A stretch of 64,000 bases of DNA. Origin: Betaproteobacteria bacterium. GTDB taxonomy: Bacteria > Bdellovibrionota_B > Oligoflexia > Silvanigrellales > Silvanigrellaceae. Position numbers and translations under genes: made by a program. Of the stretch, positions 42,717 to 51,261 are shown one piece after another (position 1 is the first letter of the stretch; the number at the start of each line of letters is the position of its first letter). Below the pieces are notes generated by a model that worked only from the letters and a program-made list of their open reading frames with translations, searched no databases and had not been told where the DNA came from. The stretch covers positions 1 to 64,000 of the forward strand of contig VGHE01000003.1 of the NCBI GenBank assembly GCA_016868315.1, written 5' to 3'.

Positions 42717-45545
42717 ATGAAGAGTGGCCTCGTTGCATTTTCCCTTGCAGCGACGGTCACTCTGTATGCTTTGGCTGCCGACAAAAAGGAGCCAGAGCCC
42801 ACTCCCGAGCCTTCCCCCGAGCCAACACAGGTTCCTCGTCCCGAGGACCTCAATATCAAAAAACGTTCTGCATCAGATGATCTTCTCGCGCGCGAGTGGC
42901 TCAGGATTTCTTTGCTCAAGGCAGATGACGTTCCTGGTTTGAAGCAAGTCCCAGAATTTGCTGATGAGGCGCTGCGCAACCGCATCAACGCGAGTTTTGG
43001 TTTTCCAGCAGTCATGACTATGCGCGAACCCCCACTCACTCCGCCCGTGTGGTGGAGTGCAGACAAGCAGGGTGCAAAAGCCCTGACTCTTGGCCCAACG
43101 CGCAGCTTCAATCGACCTGAGTTGAGCATTGAAGTACCGATGCTACGTTTGCGAGAAGTACCTTACATTGTCGGTGATTCAACTTTTGTTCGAACCTTGA
43201 ATGAAATGATTCGCCTGTGGACTCTCGGTCGAACCCAGGAAGCCATCGCGCTACGTAATAAGCTTCAGGCCGATAAAAAAACACTTCCGCGTGGTACGCT
43301 CGAGCGCACAACAGTTGCCATTCTGTCCGGATTCCTCGATTTGCAAGCAGCCGCAGAATTGAAAATGCCATTGGAACGTTTTGGTCCTGCGCAAGGATCT
43401 TTTTGGGATGCTTTCGGTAGCACGGAGCTCAAGGTCTATCTTCCGGATTCTGACAAGGGCGTAGATGACAACCTTTTCAGAGCCGCATTGGCTGAACCTG
43501 CCGTGTTCTCGGATGAAGGAATCTATCCGCCGCGTCTGACTCCACCCAAGTTGGCGCCACGCTCGATAGAGATGATTCGTTTTGCGCGCGCACTTGCGCT
43601 TCCGGCAATTTACAACGTTGCTGCGCTCGGGGCGAAGGCTAAGAATTGGACACGCGTATTTGAGGCAAGTCAGAAGTTCGAGGAAGTCTACAACAGTCTT
43701 GATAAGCGTTTCGTTGCTCAGAAAAGTACTGAACTCAACTTCACCACACCTCCGGGTGTGAAGAGCACTCACCCGATAATGATGTGGCCTCGCACAGCGC
43801 ATCAGCTCAAGAGCATTGTGCAAATGTTGCGAGTGAACGGACAGTTTATTGCTGAAGATCCGCTTATGGCCTTGAAGGAGTCGGCCAGGGTCATTCTTCA
43901 ATCGGATGTCCCAGCGTTCAAAGTGATTGGTTTTGCTCAGGCGGGAAATGTTTACTCAGACCTCGGGTATCCAAATTTTGCGCGCCGCTTTCACGGTTTT
44001 TCAGAGGCCTTTGCCGACGCAGAATGGTACCAACAGAATCCATATTTTTTGCTTGTTGGCGCTGAAAATGCGTTCTGGTCAGGTGAACTCGCTCTCGCTA
44101 AGCAGGCTTTTTCTAAGTTTTTGCTCTCGGCCGGAGACAAGCTTTTTGGTCCGTGGGCACGGCTCCGTTTGGCTGAGATTGCACACCTCACAGAGGGACT
44201 CGATAAAGCAACAATTTTGTATGAGCAGATTCTTCGTCACCAAGAAAAGCATCCTGCTGGTTTGATTGCACGGCGCCGCCTCTTTTGCATAACTGCACCG
44301 CAAACTGGAGCAAAGGCTCGATACATCGAATATCAAGCACTGAAAGATAAATTCAGTTCGATGGATGAAGCTGAACAGGAACAGGTTCGTGCTTGTCATT
44401 TGAATGGACTTGTCGATGATGCGGGCGCAATGGCTCAGAACACAATGAAAAGTTTGCCCGACGATGCTGCCGTGCAACTTGGACTTCTCGATGAGTTTTC
44501 GAAAAAATATCCGCAGAGCAAGTATCTTCGCTTTCTTGAGGAGCGAAAGACGACTTTGCAAACAGCCCTTGGAACGTATGCCTTGGCCTTCAAGCAATGT
44601 GGAGATGCCTTGGCCTTCTTCACTGCCAATGAGAAAAAGATTGCTGTTTTGAAAAAGAATGGTGGAAAGTTTCTTCCGCTGCTTAAGTGGACTAATGAAG
44701 AACAGGCGAGGCTTTTGAAGTGTGCCGCCTTGTTTGCCAAGAAGGATGTCCTTGAGAAACTTTCTCCTCAGTTGTTTAAAAGCACCGCACGCCAGACTTC
44801 GGGAAAAGATCGTGCTCAAGCTCGGGCAGGTGAAACGGCTGATGCTCTGGTTACGCGACTCGCACTCGAGATGACACTGACTCCCACAGACAAGCGTGCT
44901 GAAGCACTGTTTTTGGCGTTGCGGCGGGGCGGTGAAGAGGATTTGTGGTCACTGGTGCGCGCTCTGGAGAGTAAGCAATCGCAGTCTATAGATGATGATA
45001 AATTCTGGAAATATCTTGCAGCCGTTCGCGTGATGCAGTGGGATCTCGAGCAGCCTGAAAAGAAAAAACAGAACCTGCGCCGTAGCATGCGGTTCGAGGT
45101 TCTGCGTCAGCCCGAGCAGACTCTCAAACGCAAAGAACTTTGTGAGCGCTTTCTCCTTGAGACTTCGTCCTTGAGCACGCGTGAATGGGATTCCTTCGTT
45201 CTCGCAATGCCAACCGAGCGTTGGTTGGAGTTGCTCAAAACAGCTCCAGCGGGTTCCACAAGCTGTGAATTGACTGCCGCTGCATTGGCTTTGAGTACCG
45301 CTCAGAGTCAGCCAAGTTTAGCGCGCGACCGTCATGTGCTGTGGCCGTGGCTACAATCTCAGGGGGCTCGCAAAGAGCAGGAAGCATGGCTTGCGCTTGG
45401 GACGCGTTGGGCACGCGAAAGAAGTGTTTCTAAACAGGAGGTTGAGGAACTCTTTAAGACTCTCGAGAAAGAGGCCGATACTCCGTCCGTCAAGCAGGCA
45501 GCACGCGCCTGGCTCGAGTCGAAGAAACCTGGTGGTTTGTGGTAG
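42717..45545 (+). CDS. Large periplasmic repeat (TPR-like) protein
   Basis: 942 residues from ATG 42717; in-frame GTG codons at 42708 and 42681 are alternatives, none with a strong ribosome site. A signal peptide (LVAFSLAATVTLYALAA) is followed by a Pro/Glu-rich linker (EPEPTPEPSPEPTQVP). The long helical body contains tetratricopeptide-like pairs, e.g. ARLRLAEIAHLTEGLDKATILYEQILRHQEKHPAGLIARR. It is close behind the metalloprotease gene and may be its partner or a scaffold (inference). No enzyme motif was seen. Confidence 0.75.
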   Translation: MKSGLVAFSLAATVTLYALAADKKEPEPTPEPSPEPTQVPRPEDLNIKKRSASDDLLAREWLRISLLKADDVPGLKQVPEFADEALRNRINASFGFPAVMTMREPPLTPPVWWSADKQGAKALTLGPTRSFNRPELSIEVPMLRLREVPYIVGDSTFVRTLNEMIRLWTLGRTQEAIALRNKLQADKKTLPRGTLERTTVAILSGFLDLQAAAELKMPLERFGPAQGSFWDAFGSTELKVYLPDSDKGVDDNLFRAALAEPAVFSDEGIYPPRLTPPKLAPRSIEMIRFARALALPAIYNVAALGAKAKNWTRVFEASQKFEEVYNSLDKRFVAQKSTELNFTTPPGVKSTHPIMMWPRTAHQLKSIVQMLRVNGQFIAEDPLMALKESARVILQSDVPAFKVIGFAQAGNVYSDLGYPNFARRFHGFSEAFADAEWYQQNPYFLLVGAENAFWSGELALAKQAFSKFLLSAGDKLFGPWARLRLAEIAHLTEGLDKATILYEQILRHQEKHPAGLIARRRLFCITAPQTGAKARYIEYQALKDKFSSMDEAEQEQVRACHLNGLVDDAGAMAQNTMKSLPDDAAVQLGLLDEFSKKYPQSKYLRFLEERKTTLQTALGTYALAFKQCGDALAFFTANEKKIAVLKKNGGKFLPLLKWTNEEQARLLKCAALFAKKDVLEKLSPQLFKSTARQTSGKDRAQARAGETADALVTRLALEMTLTPTDKRAEALFLALRRGGEEDLWSLVRALESKQSQSIDDDKFWKYLAAVRVMQWDLEQPEKKKQNLRRSMRFEVLRQPEQTLKRKELCERFLLETSSLSTREWDSFVLAMPTERWLELLKTAPAGSTSCELTAAALALSTAQSQPSLARDRHVLWPWLQSQGARKEQEAWLALGTRWARERSVSKQEVEELFKTLEKEADTPSVKQAARAWLESKKPGGLW

Positions 45546-45604
45546 ACTTGCGAAAGCGGTTTTCGGTTTGACAACCCCCTTAAAGCACCGTTGTGAGGTT
45601 TGCC

Positions 45605-46003
45605 ATGGGTGAAGTCCTTTCGTTCAGCAGGAAAAAATCGCCATCCTCCGAGAAGAGCCGCGCGGCGCCCTCGAAATCCAAAGCACCCAAAACAGAAGCT
45701 AAGAATGCTAAACCCAGCATGACTTCAGAGCGCCCTGAGCTTAAACCGCGCGCTTTGAAAAAGAAGGAGACGATGAGCTCCGAGAGCATCAAGGTGTGGT
45801 GGATTTCGCAAGAGTTTGACGACCTCATTCGCAAAGCTGTGCTCGACAAGCATATTCCTGTCGAGGAGCTTGCGGCCGTGATGGCTCACCGTTTGGGCAC
45901 ACTTTTAATGTCGAGTGAACGCACCCCGGAGCTGACGCTCTTTTGTATGAAGGTGATTTCTAAGATCACCAATCAGCCCCATCCGGGCTCAAATGCGAGT
46001 TGA
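45605..46003 (+). CDS. Small basic protein of unknown function
   Basis: 132 residues from ATG 45605 (GAGG 6 bases upstream). The first 60 residues are rich in Lys, Ser and Pro; the rest is a helical domain (WWISQEFDDLIRKAVLDKHIPVEELAAVMAHRLGTLLM). The basic tail could contact nucleic acid or membrane (inference). No family recognised. Its end overlaps the convergent ABC/adaptor remnant by 15 bases. Confidence 0.6.
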   Translation: MGEVLSFSRKKSPSSEKSRAAPSKSKAPKTEAKNAKPSMTSERPELKPRALKKKETMSSESIKVWWISQEFDDLIRKAVLDKHIPVEELAAVMAHRLGTLLMSSERTPELTLFCMKVISKITNQPHPGSNAS

Positions 46004-46774
46004 TACGCTCAGTCCCTCTTTCATTGCGCTGCTTGGAAATCGAACGATGGTCTCGGTTCCGTCGAGCCCCGCGAGGACTTCAACCTCCTGCTGAGAGCGC
46101 AAATCCGTGCGCACTTCGCGGCGCAGCAGTTTGTTGTTCAGCACAACGAAAATAAAACTCTGTTCGTTTTCACTCCAGACTGCTGTGAGTGGCGAAATCA
46201 GTGTGTTTTCACTTCTTGCGACCTCAACATGTGCCTCGAGTTCAAGCCCACTGGGGCACTGCTCAGGTAGCGCATGTTCGAAATCGATTTGAATGCGGAC
46301 ACGCTGTTCGCCACCCGATAGTTCCCCGGGAAAATGATTTCGTCTCTCCCACAGCTGAAGCCGCTGTAGCGCCTCTTCTGCAGACATCGCTGACTCGGAG
46401 AGAGAGGCCATGAGCTCAACATTTTCAAGTGCTGTCAGTGTCGGAATCAGGTTAAAAAATTGGAACACCAACCCCACATTTTGTCTGCGGAAGAAGGCGA
46501 GTTCTTCGTTGCTTTTGGTGAAGAGATTTTTTCCTTGGAACAAGACTTCAACCGAGGTTGGTCTGTCGAGCGTAGCAAGGATGTTGAGAAAGGTAGATTT
46601 TCCACTTCCGGAGGGGCCAAGTACGACCACCAATTCACCGGATTAGAGTGTGAATTGAACTTCCTTGAGTGCCATAACCGTTTGCGCAGCTGTTTGATAA
46701 CTCTTGCTCACTGCGACTGCCTCAAGCAGAGGTTCTTGATTCTTGCCATTGGTGACTTTCGAAAGAATCCTCAT
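45989..46774 (-). pseudogene. Broken ABC-transporter ATPase fused to an RND/HlyD-type adaptor remnant
   Basis: Starting at ATG 46774 the frame runs MRILSKVTNGKNQEPLLEAV ... MALKEVQFTL and meets a TAA stop at 46643-46645. It then resumes in frame with GELVVVLGPSGSGKSTFLNI (Walker A), NVGLVFQFFNLIPTLTALENVEL (Q-loop) and LSGGEQ (signature). At that point the ATPase ends without Walker B or the switch His and joins in frame to a periplasmic adaptor C-terminus (RVRIQIDFEHALPEQCPSGLELEAHV ... LISPLTAVWSENEQ ... VRTDLRSQQEVEVLAGLDGTETIV). Two lesions, a nonsense codon and a deletion that fused two genes of one operon, leave it non-functional. Formerly a MacB/LolD-type exporter with its HlyD-like partner. 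Confidence 0.88.
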
Positions 46775-46793
46775 GTTCAAGACCAAGTCCCCA

Positions 46794-46802
46794 CCCCCCC
46801 CC
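46794..46802. repeat. C9 homopolymer upstream of the broken ABC gene
   Basis: Nine C bases (G9 on the transcribed strand), 20 bases before the pseudogene start. Homopolymers of this length are prone to slippage. Confidence 0.8.
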
Positions 46803-46882
46803 TCGGGAATACCTTGTCTTGCTTTTGGGGCTATTGCTTCGCTTGGGCAATGATCCGCTCTGCAAAGGAAGAATTGGAAGCG

Positions 46883-46913
46883 AAAAAAAAAGCTGGGCGA
46901 TCATGCGCCCAGC
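46883..46913 (-). terminator. Intrinsic terminator of the barrel gene
   Basis: On the minus strand GCTGGGCG-loop-CGCCCAGC (8-bp perfect stem, 6-base loop) is followed directly by nine T. It begins 26 bases after the barrel-protein stop. Confidence 0.92.
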
Positions 46914-46938
46914 GGGATGGTTTGGTTATCTGACTCTA

Positions 46939-47694
46939 TTAGAGACGGAAGCCAACTCCGAAATCGAACCAAGGCAAGGTTGTGCCATCCGATTCGGTGA
47001 TTGATCGCTGGCATTGACCGGCTAAATCCTTCTCGATGGAGCCGGATGTTTTGGTTTTCACCGTGCCGATTCCTGTTGTGACGTGCACCGACTCAGAAAG
47101 ATTCCAGAGTTTACCGACAGCAAAAGCACCGACCCGGTGGTAACCTTTCTCTCTGAAGTCGCACAAGAGTTCAGGTAAATCGCCATCGTACTTCTTCGTG
47201 GTCGATTCAAAAAGTCCAAACATTAGCGCTGTTGAAAGGTAGAGGTCGGTCATGTTGCCGACCTCATTGAGAATCAAATCGGCACGCACGCCTAGGTTAA
47301 GCGATTGCATCTTGGTATCCTGCTGCTTGCCAAAGTGGTAGACCGCCGTAGGACCGATATGAAAATTAGGGTTGACCACTTTCATGAGTTCAATATCGAT
47401 CACGCCGGTGTCGGAGACCGCAGCAAGGCCAAGCAGTGGGAGTTGCTGAATGCGCGCGTACCAGTAGCCCTCTTGAGATGCTGGCTCGGATGATCGAACG
47501 GTCTGTTTGAATTTTTTCTTGGGCTTGTTTACAGGAGCTGCATCATCCATCTCTTCGCCTTCGTTCTGAGCGACAAGCGTGCGTGTCTTTTCATTGCTTG
47601 CAAGAGGACGGTTGGGGCGCGCCAAAGCCTGGCCGAAACTCATCAGAGAAACCAGGGAAACTGCAATCAGGTTGTTGATAGATTGAACTCTCAT
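46939..47694 (-). CDS. Predicted outer-membrane barrel protein
   Basis: 251 residues with a signal peptide (NLIAVSLVSLMSFGQALA), an acidic and Lys-rich linker (residues 30-75), then amphipathic strands (LLGLAAVSDTGVIDIELMKV, IGPTAVYHFGKQ, LNLGVRADLIL, ...) ending in FDFGVGFRL, a barrel-type end. A Cys pair near the end (LLCDFRE, GQCQRS) may form a disulfide. No family recognised. The 125 bases upstream (47695-47819) are AT-rich and should carry its promoter; no clear boxes were found there, only a 7-bp hairpin at 47806-47825 over the stop of the next gene upstream. Confidence 0.7.
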   Translation of the reverse strand: MRVQSINNLIAVSLVSLMSFGQALARPNRPLASNEKTRTLVAQNEGEEMDDAAPVNKPKKKFKQTVRSSEPASQEGYWYARIQQLPLLGLAAVSDTGVIDIELMKVVNPNFHIGPTAVYHFGKQQDTKMQSLNLGVRADLILNEVGNMTDLYLSTALMFGLFESTTKKYDGDLPELLCDFREKGYHRVGAFAVGKLWNLSESVHVTTGIGTVKTKTSGSIEKDLAGQCQRSITESDGTTLPWFDFGVGFRL

Positions 47695-47819
47695 GGGAAA
47701 CCCTCCTAGGTTGTTCCGGTTCAGTCATTGCAACTTGTGCGCCGAGTAAGTAAAGCTGTTATTACAATATGTTAAAAGATGGGTTAATTAAATTTTATAC
47801 ACTTGATGTAGGTTACAGC

Positions 47820-49304
47820 CTACATTTTAGGTAGCCCAACCCATTTCTTGACAGTTCGCCAGTCCATCTCGAGGCGCTGTGCAACCTTTTCGAACGAGCC
47901 CCATTTTTCATAGGCCGTGCGCGTGTATGCGGCCAGCATTTCATCTGCGGTCCAACGCACAGAAACCCAGGCATCGGGAAGTTCGCCGCCTGTTTGTGCT
48001 GGGAGTGTTTTTAAACCTGTGAAGGTCGAGTTCTCCTGCTGGACTCCGTGCAGCAGCACCGAACGAATGCACTGCTCGAATTCGCGCAAGTTGCCTGGCC
48101 ACGGATGATTTTCGGGAACCATCCGCATCACACCATCGAGCACTTGATTCACATCGACGACGCTTTTCTCGCCAATGAGGTGTTTGAGAATGCGTTCAGT
48201 GAGAACGTACTTTTCCTCAGGAGAGGTGTTGAATCGGTCGCGCAGGGCCGGCACTTCAATCACGTCGGAAGCTAGGCGATAGAAAAGGTCAGCACGGAAT
48301 TCGGCACGGCTGATTTTTTCGAAGATGTTTGCGTTGGTCGCTGAAATGAGACGACCTGCAAAGCGACGTTGTTCATGGCTGCCGACAGGTGTGTAGATGC
48401 GCTCTTGCAGTACGCGCAAGAGCTTGACCTGCACAGGTTGGGAGAGCTCTCCAATTTCATCGAGAAAGAGCATGCCATTGGGATGGGTTTCTCCCAGCAG
48501 TCCGGCGTAATTGTCTAGGGCTCCTGTGAAAGAACCTTTGCGGTGCCCAAAGAGTTCACTTTCAATCAACGTTTCGGGATATTCAGAAATGTTGGCAGCG
48601 AGGTGGATGTCGAGAAAGCTTGCAGCGAATTGATTGGTTTTGGGATCGAACGGAATAAAAGCACTCCGCCCGAGCGCAGATGCTGCTTGGCTCTTTCCGA
48701 CACCCGTTTCGCCGAGCAACAGCACAGAAAACGATTCCATCCGGGAATGCATGGTGCTGAGGTAAAGGCGGATGTCATGAGTGAACAAGCTGCGCCAAAG
48801 GCGTTCTCGAAGGTTTCTGATGGGACGAGAGGAGCCACCCACATGCCGAGCTATAAAAAAGTAAGCGCGCCGCATTTGGAAAAACAGCCCGACCAACTCG
48901 ACCGCCTCGTCAGCTCCAACGAAGCGTTTGAGGTCGGTGAAAATCTGCGCGCCGCAGTTGAGGACTAAGTTTTTCCCTGGTGCTTCGTTCTGGGTAGCGA
49001 TGTGCTGATCAAATTGCAAAACATATCGGTGAAAAAGAGAGAAAAGCGCAGCGTCGCTGATAATCTCCTTAATTTCAGGTTCTGCCTTACGATTTTTCAA
49101 TTCAGCCAGACCAACCAATCCCTGCAGGATTTTCTCTGTTTCCTGCGCAATGGCTTCCGGAACCATTTCAGGCGCATACTTTCGTGGAAGTTGCTTTGCA
49201 ATCAGTGTGTCGAGCCGGTCACGTTCGGAACTGAAGGGGTTGGCGAGTGCGGCTAAGGAAACAAGCTTCAAGAAATCGAGCGTCTTGTCTGGCAAGGGCT
49301 GCAT
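47820..49304 (-). CDS. Sigma-54-dependent activator without receiver domain
   Basis: 494 residues. Residues 1-185 are an unrecognised helical N-terminal region with no phosphoacceptor receiver. The AAA+ domain has Walker A GETGVGKS (198-205), the sigma-54 contact loop GSFTGA (257-262; usual GAFTGA, a change seen in active members), Walker B GMLFLDEIGEL and the sensor region RLISATNANI...FRADLFYRL. A C-terminal HTH follows (EKVAQRLEMDWRTVKKWVGL). It should open promoters held by sigma-54 RNA polymerase in response to an input read by the N-terminal region. Confidence 0.9.
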   Translation of the reverse strand: MQPLPDKTLDFLKLVSLAALANPFSSERDRLDTLIAKQLPRKYAPEMVPEAIAQETEKILQGLVGLAELKNRKAEPEIKEIISDAALFSLFHRYVLQFDQHIATQNEAPGKNLVLNCGAQIFTDLKRFVGADEAVELVGLFFQMRRAYFFIARHVGGSSRPIRNLRERLWRSLFTHDIRLYLSTMHSRMESFSVLLLGETGVGKSQAASALGRSAFIPFDPKTNQFAASFLDIHLAANISEYPETLIESELFGHRKGSFTGALDNYAGLLGETHPNGMLFLDEIGELSQPVQVKLLRVLQERIYTPVGSHEQRRFAGRLISATNANIFEKISRAEFRADLFYRLASDVIEVPALRDRFNTSPEEKYVLTERILKHLIGEKSVVDVNQVLDGVMRMVPENHPWPGNLREFEQCIRSVLLHGVQQENSTFTGLKTLPAQTGGELPDAWVSVRWTADEMLAAYTRTAYEKWGSFEKVAQRLEMDWRTVKKWVGLPKM

Positions 49305-49347
49305 GCGCTGTGCTCTCGGCGATTGGTTTGTAGATTTACAATACTCT

Positions 49348-49701
49348 TCAGGCTAGCCGAGGTAGATAATTTTTCAAGGCCTCGAGCAGCTCTTCGACAT
49401 CTGTCTCGGGTGCGACAGTCCAGGTCAGAACTTTGTTTTCCGAAGTTTCGGCGCCGACGAGGCGAACACTGATGGCTCCGACAGGGCAGATATCAAGACA
49501 GCTGCTCTCGACGATGCGTACCTGCCATTTTTCCTTTTGACCATTGAGCAGGCTGTTCTCCAGTGCAACGCGCAGCTTCTTGGTTGGATGTTCTTCATTT
49601 GAAGCTTCTTCAGTGCTGCTCGAAGACATGCAGGTATCACCGCATGTTCTGCACACAAGTATATGTGCATGTTGGGAGCGTCGTTTCAAAACAACCGTCA
49701 T
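49348..49701 (-). CDS. Thioredoxin-like [2Fe-2S] ferredoxin
   Basis: 117 residues. Cys17, Cys20 and Cys24 (CRTCGDTC) and Cys68 and Cys72 (SSCLDICPVGAISV) match the thioredoxin-fold ferredoxin pattern, and the tail VLTWTVAPETDVEELLEAL is family-like. Probably an electron carrier in the cytoplasm; partners unknown. Thirteen bases separate it from the upstream lipoprotein gene and 43 from the sigma-54 activator gene, so all may be one transcript. Confidence 0.85.
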   Translation of the reverse strand: MTVVLKRRSQHAHILVCRTCGDTCMSSSSTEEASNEEHPTKKLRVALENSLLNGQKEKWQVRIVESSCLDICPVGAISVRLVGAETSENKVLTWTVAPETDVEELLEALKNYLPRLA

Positions 49702-49714
49702 GAGGCAATCCTTC

Positions 49715-50242
49715 TCATTGTGGGAGACTTGCGCTCACGCTAATCTTCAGTTTCTGTTCGATGTCTGTCGACTCTACGCTGAGGCGCACGTAGCAAGACT
49801 GGCCGTTTGATTTGTAAAACTCAAACGTATACGCACTTGCCGAGAAAACGCCCGAGCTTGCAAAAACGATATCCTTGACTTCGATAAAGCTGTTTGTACT
49901 CAGAGTTCGCATCAAGAGCGTCGAGCCATCACTTGCGCTTGATTCTGCAAGTTCAACGGATGCGCCATCTTGGCCTGAGCTGTTGGCTGCTCCGCGGGAC
50001 AGGCTGACTGTGCAATTAGAGTTGGGGAGCGGAATGTTTGCTGCAGGTCGACTTTCTGTACGTGTGCTTACTGAGTTGTCGGGGGAATTTCTAGCATCTC
50101 CGGCCCCCCCCCGCTTTGGAGAAATAGGTGCCGGGTTTTCTGGATTTTCAACCTCAAACGCGCATCCGGCAAACAAGCAGAGATTCAATCCAGCGATCAG
50201 TGCAGCTCCTCTGCCTCTTATGAGCGCTTTAGACGTTTTCAT
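49715..50242 (-). CDS. Lipoprotein paired with a TIGR02147 regulator, with an internal G9 tract
   Basis: 175 residues. The signal carries a lipobox LFAGC (Cys near residue 27). The N-terminal part is a low-complexity linker (PENPAPISPKRGGAGDARNS), then a small beta-rich domain with two Cys (NCTVSLSRG, SCYVRLSVES). Nine consecutive G bases (plus-strand C9 at 50104-50112) encode Arg-Gly-Gly-Ala near residues 43-47. Its start overlaps the regulator stop by 4 bases. Function unknown; likely an envelope protein whose expression is tied to the regulator. Confidence 0.75.
   Translation of the reverse strand: MKTSKALIRGRGAALIAGLNLCLFAGCAFEVENPENPAPISPKRGGAGDARNSPDNSVSTRTESRPAANIPLPNSNCTVSLSRGAANSSGQDGASVELAESSASDGSTLLMRTLSTNSFIEVKDIVFASSGVFSASAYTFEFYKSNGQSCYVRLSVESTDIEQKLKISVSASLPQ
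50104..50112. repeat. G9/C9 homopolymer inside the lipoprotein gene
   Basis: Nine identical bases in a coding region, about residue 45 of the lipoprotein. Gain or loss of one base would shift the frame and end the protein early. Confidence 0.85.
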
Positions 50243-51126
50243 TTTGGCCGTCCTGTCACTGGAAAAAGTTGCATGTTGAGTTGGAAGATTTCCTGATCTG
50301 TTCCGGCTTTTTCGCTGAGTTCAACAATGCGGCGTCGGGTCTCCCGAAGCAGTTGTTTGACTTCGGGGATCTGCTGCGCATTGAGCATCACGGTCAGTGC
50401 GCTCAGGTCACGTTCGCTTTTGTCCACTTCGCTCAGACTCAACTCACTCAAGCTGAGCATCTCCTGGTGATATTTATGGACGGCTAAATGATTGGCTCCT
50501 TCGGGAACACGAATGTGAGCATAGGTGAGGCGCCAAGTGCCGTCCTCGCCACATTCGACATATCCAAGGCGCAATAGGAGTTCTAGGCTTAATTTAGATT
50601 GTTCTGCGGTGATGCGTGGCCGAAGCTGGGCGGCAATCCAGCGAGGTTCGGGTTTGAAGTCTTCCCGCCCAACAAGCTCTCGAACAACAGGGTGATACCA
50701 TTTTCCAAAAAATTCCATTTCATCGCGCGTGAGATCGTTCTCGATACACCTTTGCCGGACTTCAAATGCTTTGTTGATACCCTCGGTTCGCGTTGCCACG
50801 TCTCTTGCACCATTGTGTGCAACCAGCGATAAAAACCAGGTGCGGCGTTCAGCGTGAAGGCCGAGATGATTCACCACTTGTTGCGCGCTGCGCATCGAAA
50901 GTGGTCTCTTCTGCGTGCAGATGAGATGGAGATAGTTTGTTTCACCAAAACCCAGGTCGTGTGAGAAAGCTCGGTAGGAATATCGCGGCAATCTTTTTTT
51001 GAGTTCGGCGTAAATGTGTTGAAGTAATTCTTGAACGGATAAAAAAGAGAAAACGTCGATACTCGCGACGAGCTCCTTGAGGAGATTTTCTTGAATCCGT
51101 TTTTCGCCCATGAATTCGACCACCAT
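50239..51126 (-). CDS. TIGR02147 / DUF4423 family regulator
   Basis: 295 residues (290 from ATG 51111, which has GGTGG upstream). The N-terminal HTH-like segment YSYRAFSHDLGFGETNYLHLICTQKRPLS and the C-terminal KYHQEMLSLSELSLSEVDKSERDLSALTVML (beginning about residue 220) match the TIGR02147/DUF4423 family, known mainly from Bdellovibrio- and Fibrobacter-like bacteria, where such genes often sit beside lipoprotein genes as here. Likely a DNA-binding regulator of its neighbour (inference). Overlaps the lipoprotein gene by 4 bases. Confidence 0.88.
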   Translation of the reverse strand: MVVEFMGEKRIQENLLKELVASIDVFSFLSVQELLQHIYAELKKRLPRYSYRAFSHDLGFGETNYLHLICTQKRPLSMRSAQQVVNHLGLHAERRTWFLSLVAHNGARDVATRTEGINKAFEVRQRCIENDLTRDEMEFFGKWYHPVVRELVGREDFKPEPRWIAAQLRPRITAEQSKLSLELLLRLGYVECGEDGTWRLTYAHIRVPEGANHLAVHKYHQEMLSLSELSLSEVDKSERDLSALTVMLNAQQIPEVKQLLRETRRRIVELSEKAGTDQEIFQLNMQLFPVTGRPK

Positions 51127-51261
51127 TCTTTAATAATGATCGTATCGGCAAAAAGTTGGAAATATACAGGGTGGGCGACAATTGTCTGGCTTGCAGTCTT
51201 ATAAATACCAAAAAATACTATGATTTATATTGCAACGTTGTGCACTATTTGGCTTTAGAGT

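Noticed and set aside
46460-46933. Plus-strand frame of 157 residues over the ABC remnant
   Set aside because: Antisense shadow of the pseudogene, with no homologous features.
49305-49347. Sigma-54 promoter near the activator gene
   Set aside because: I saw no GG-N10-GC pair with the expected bases.
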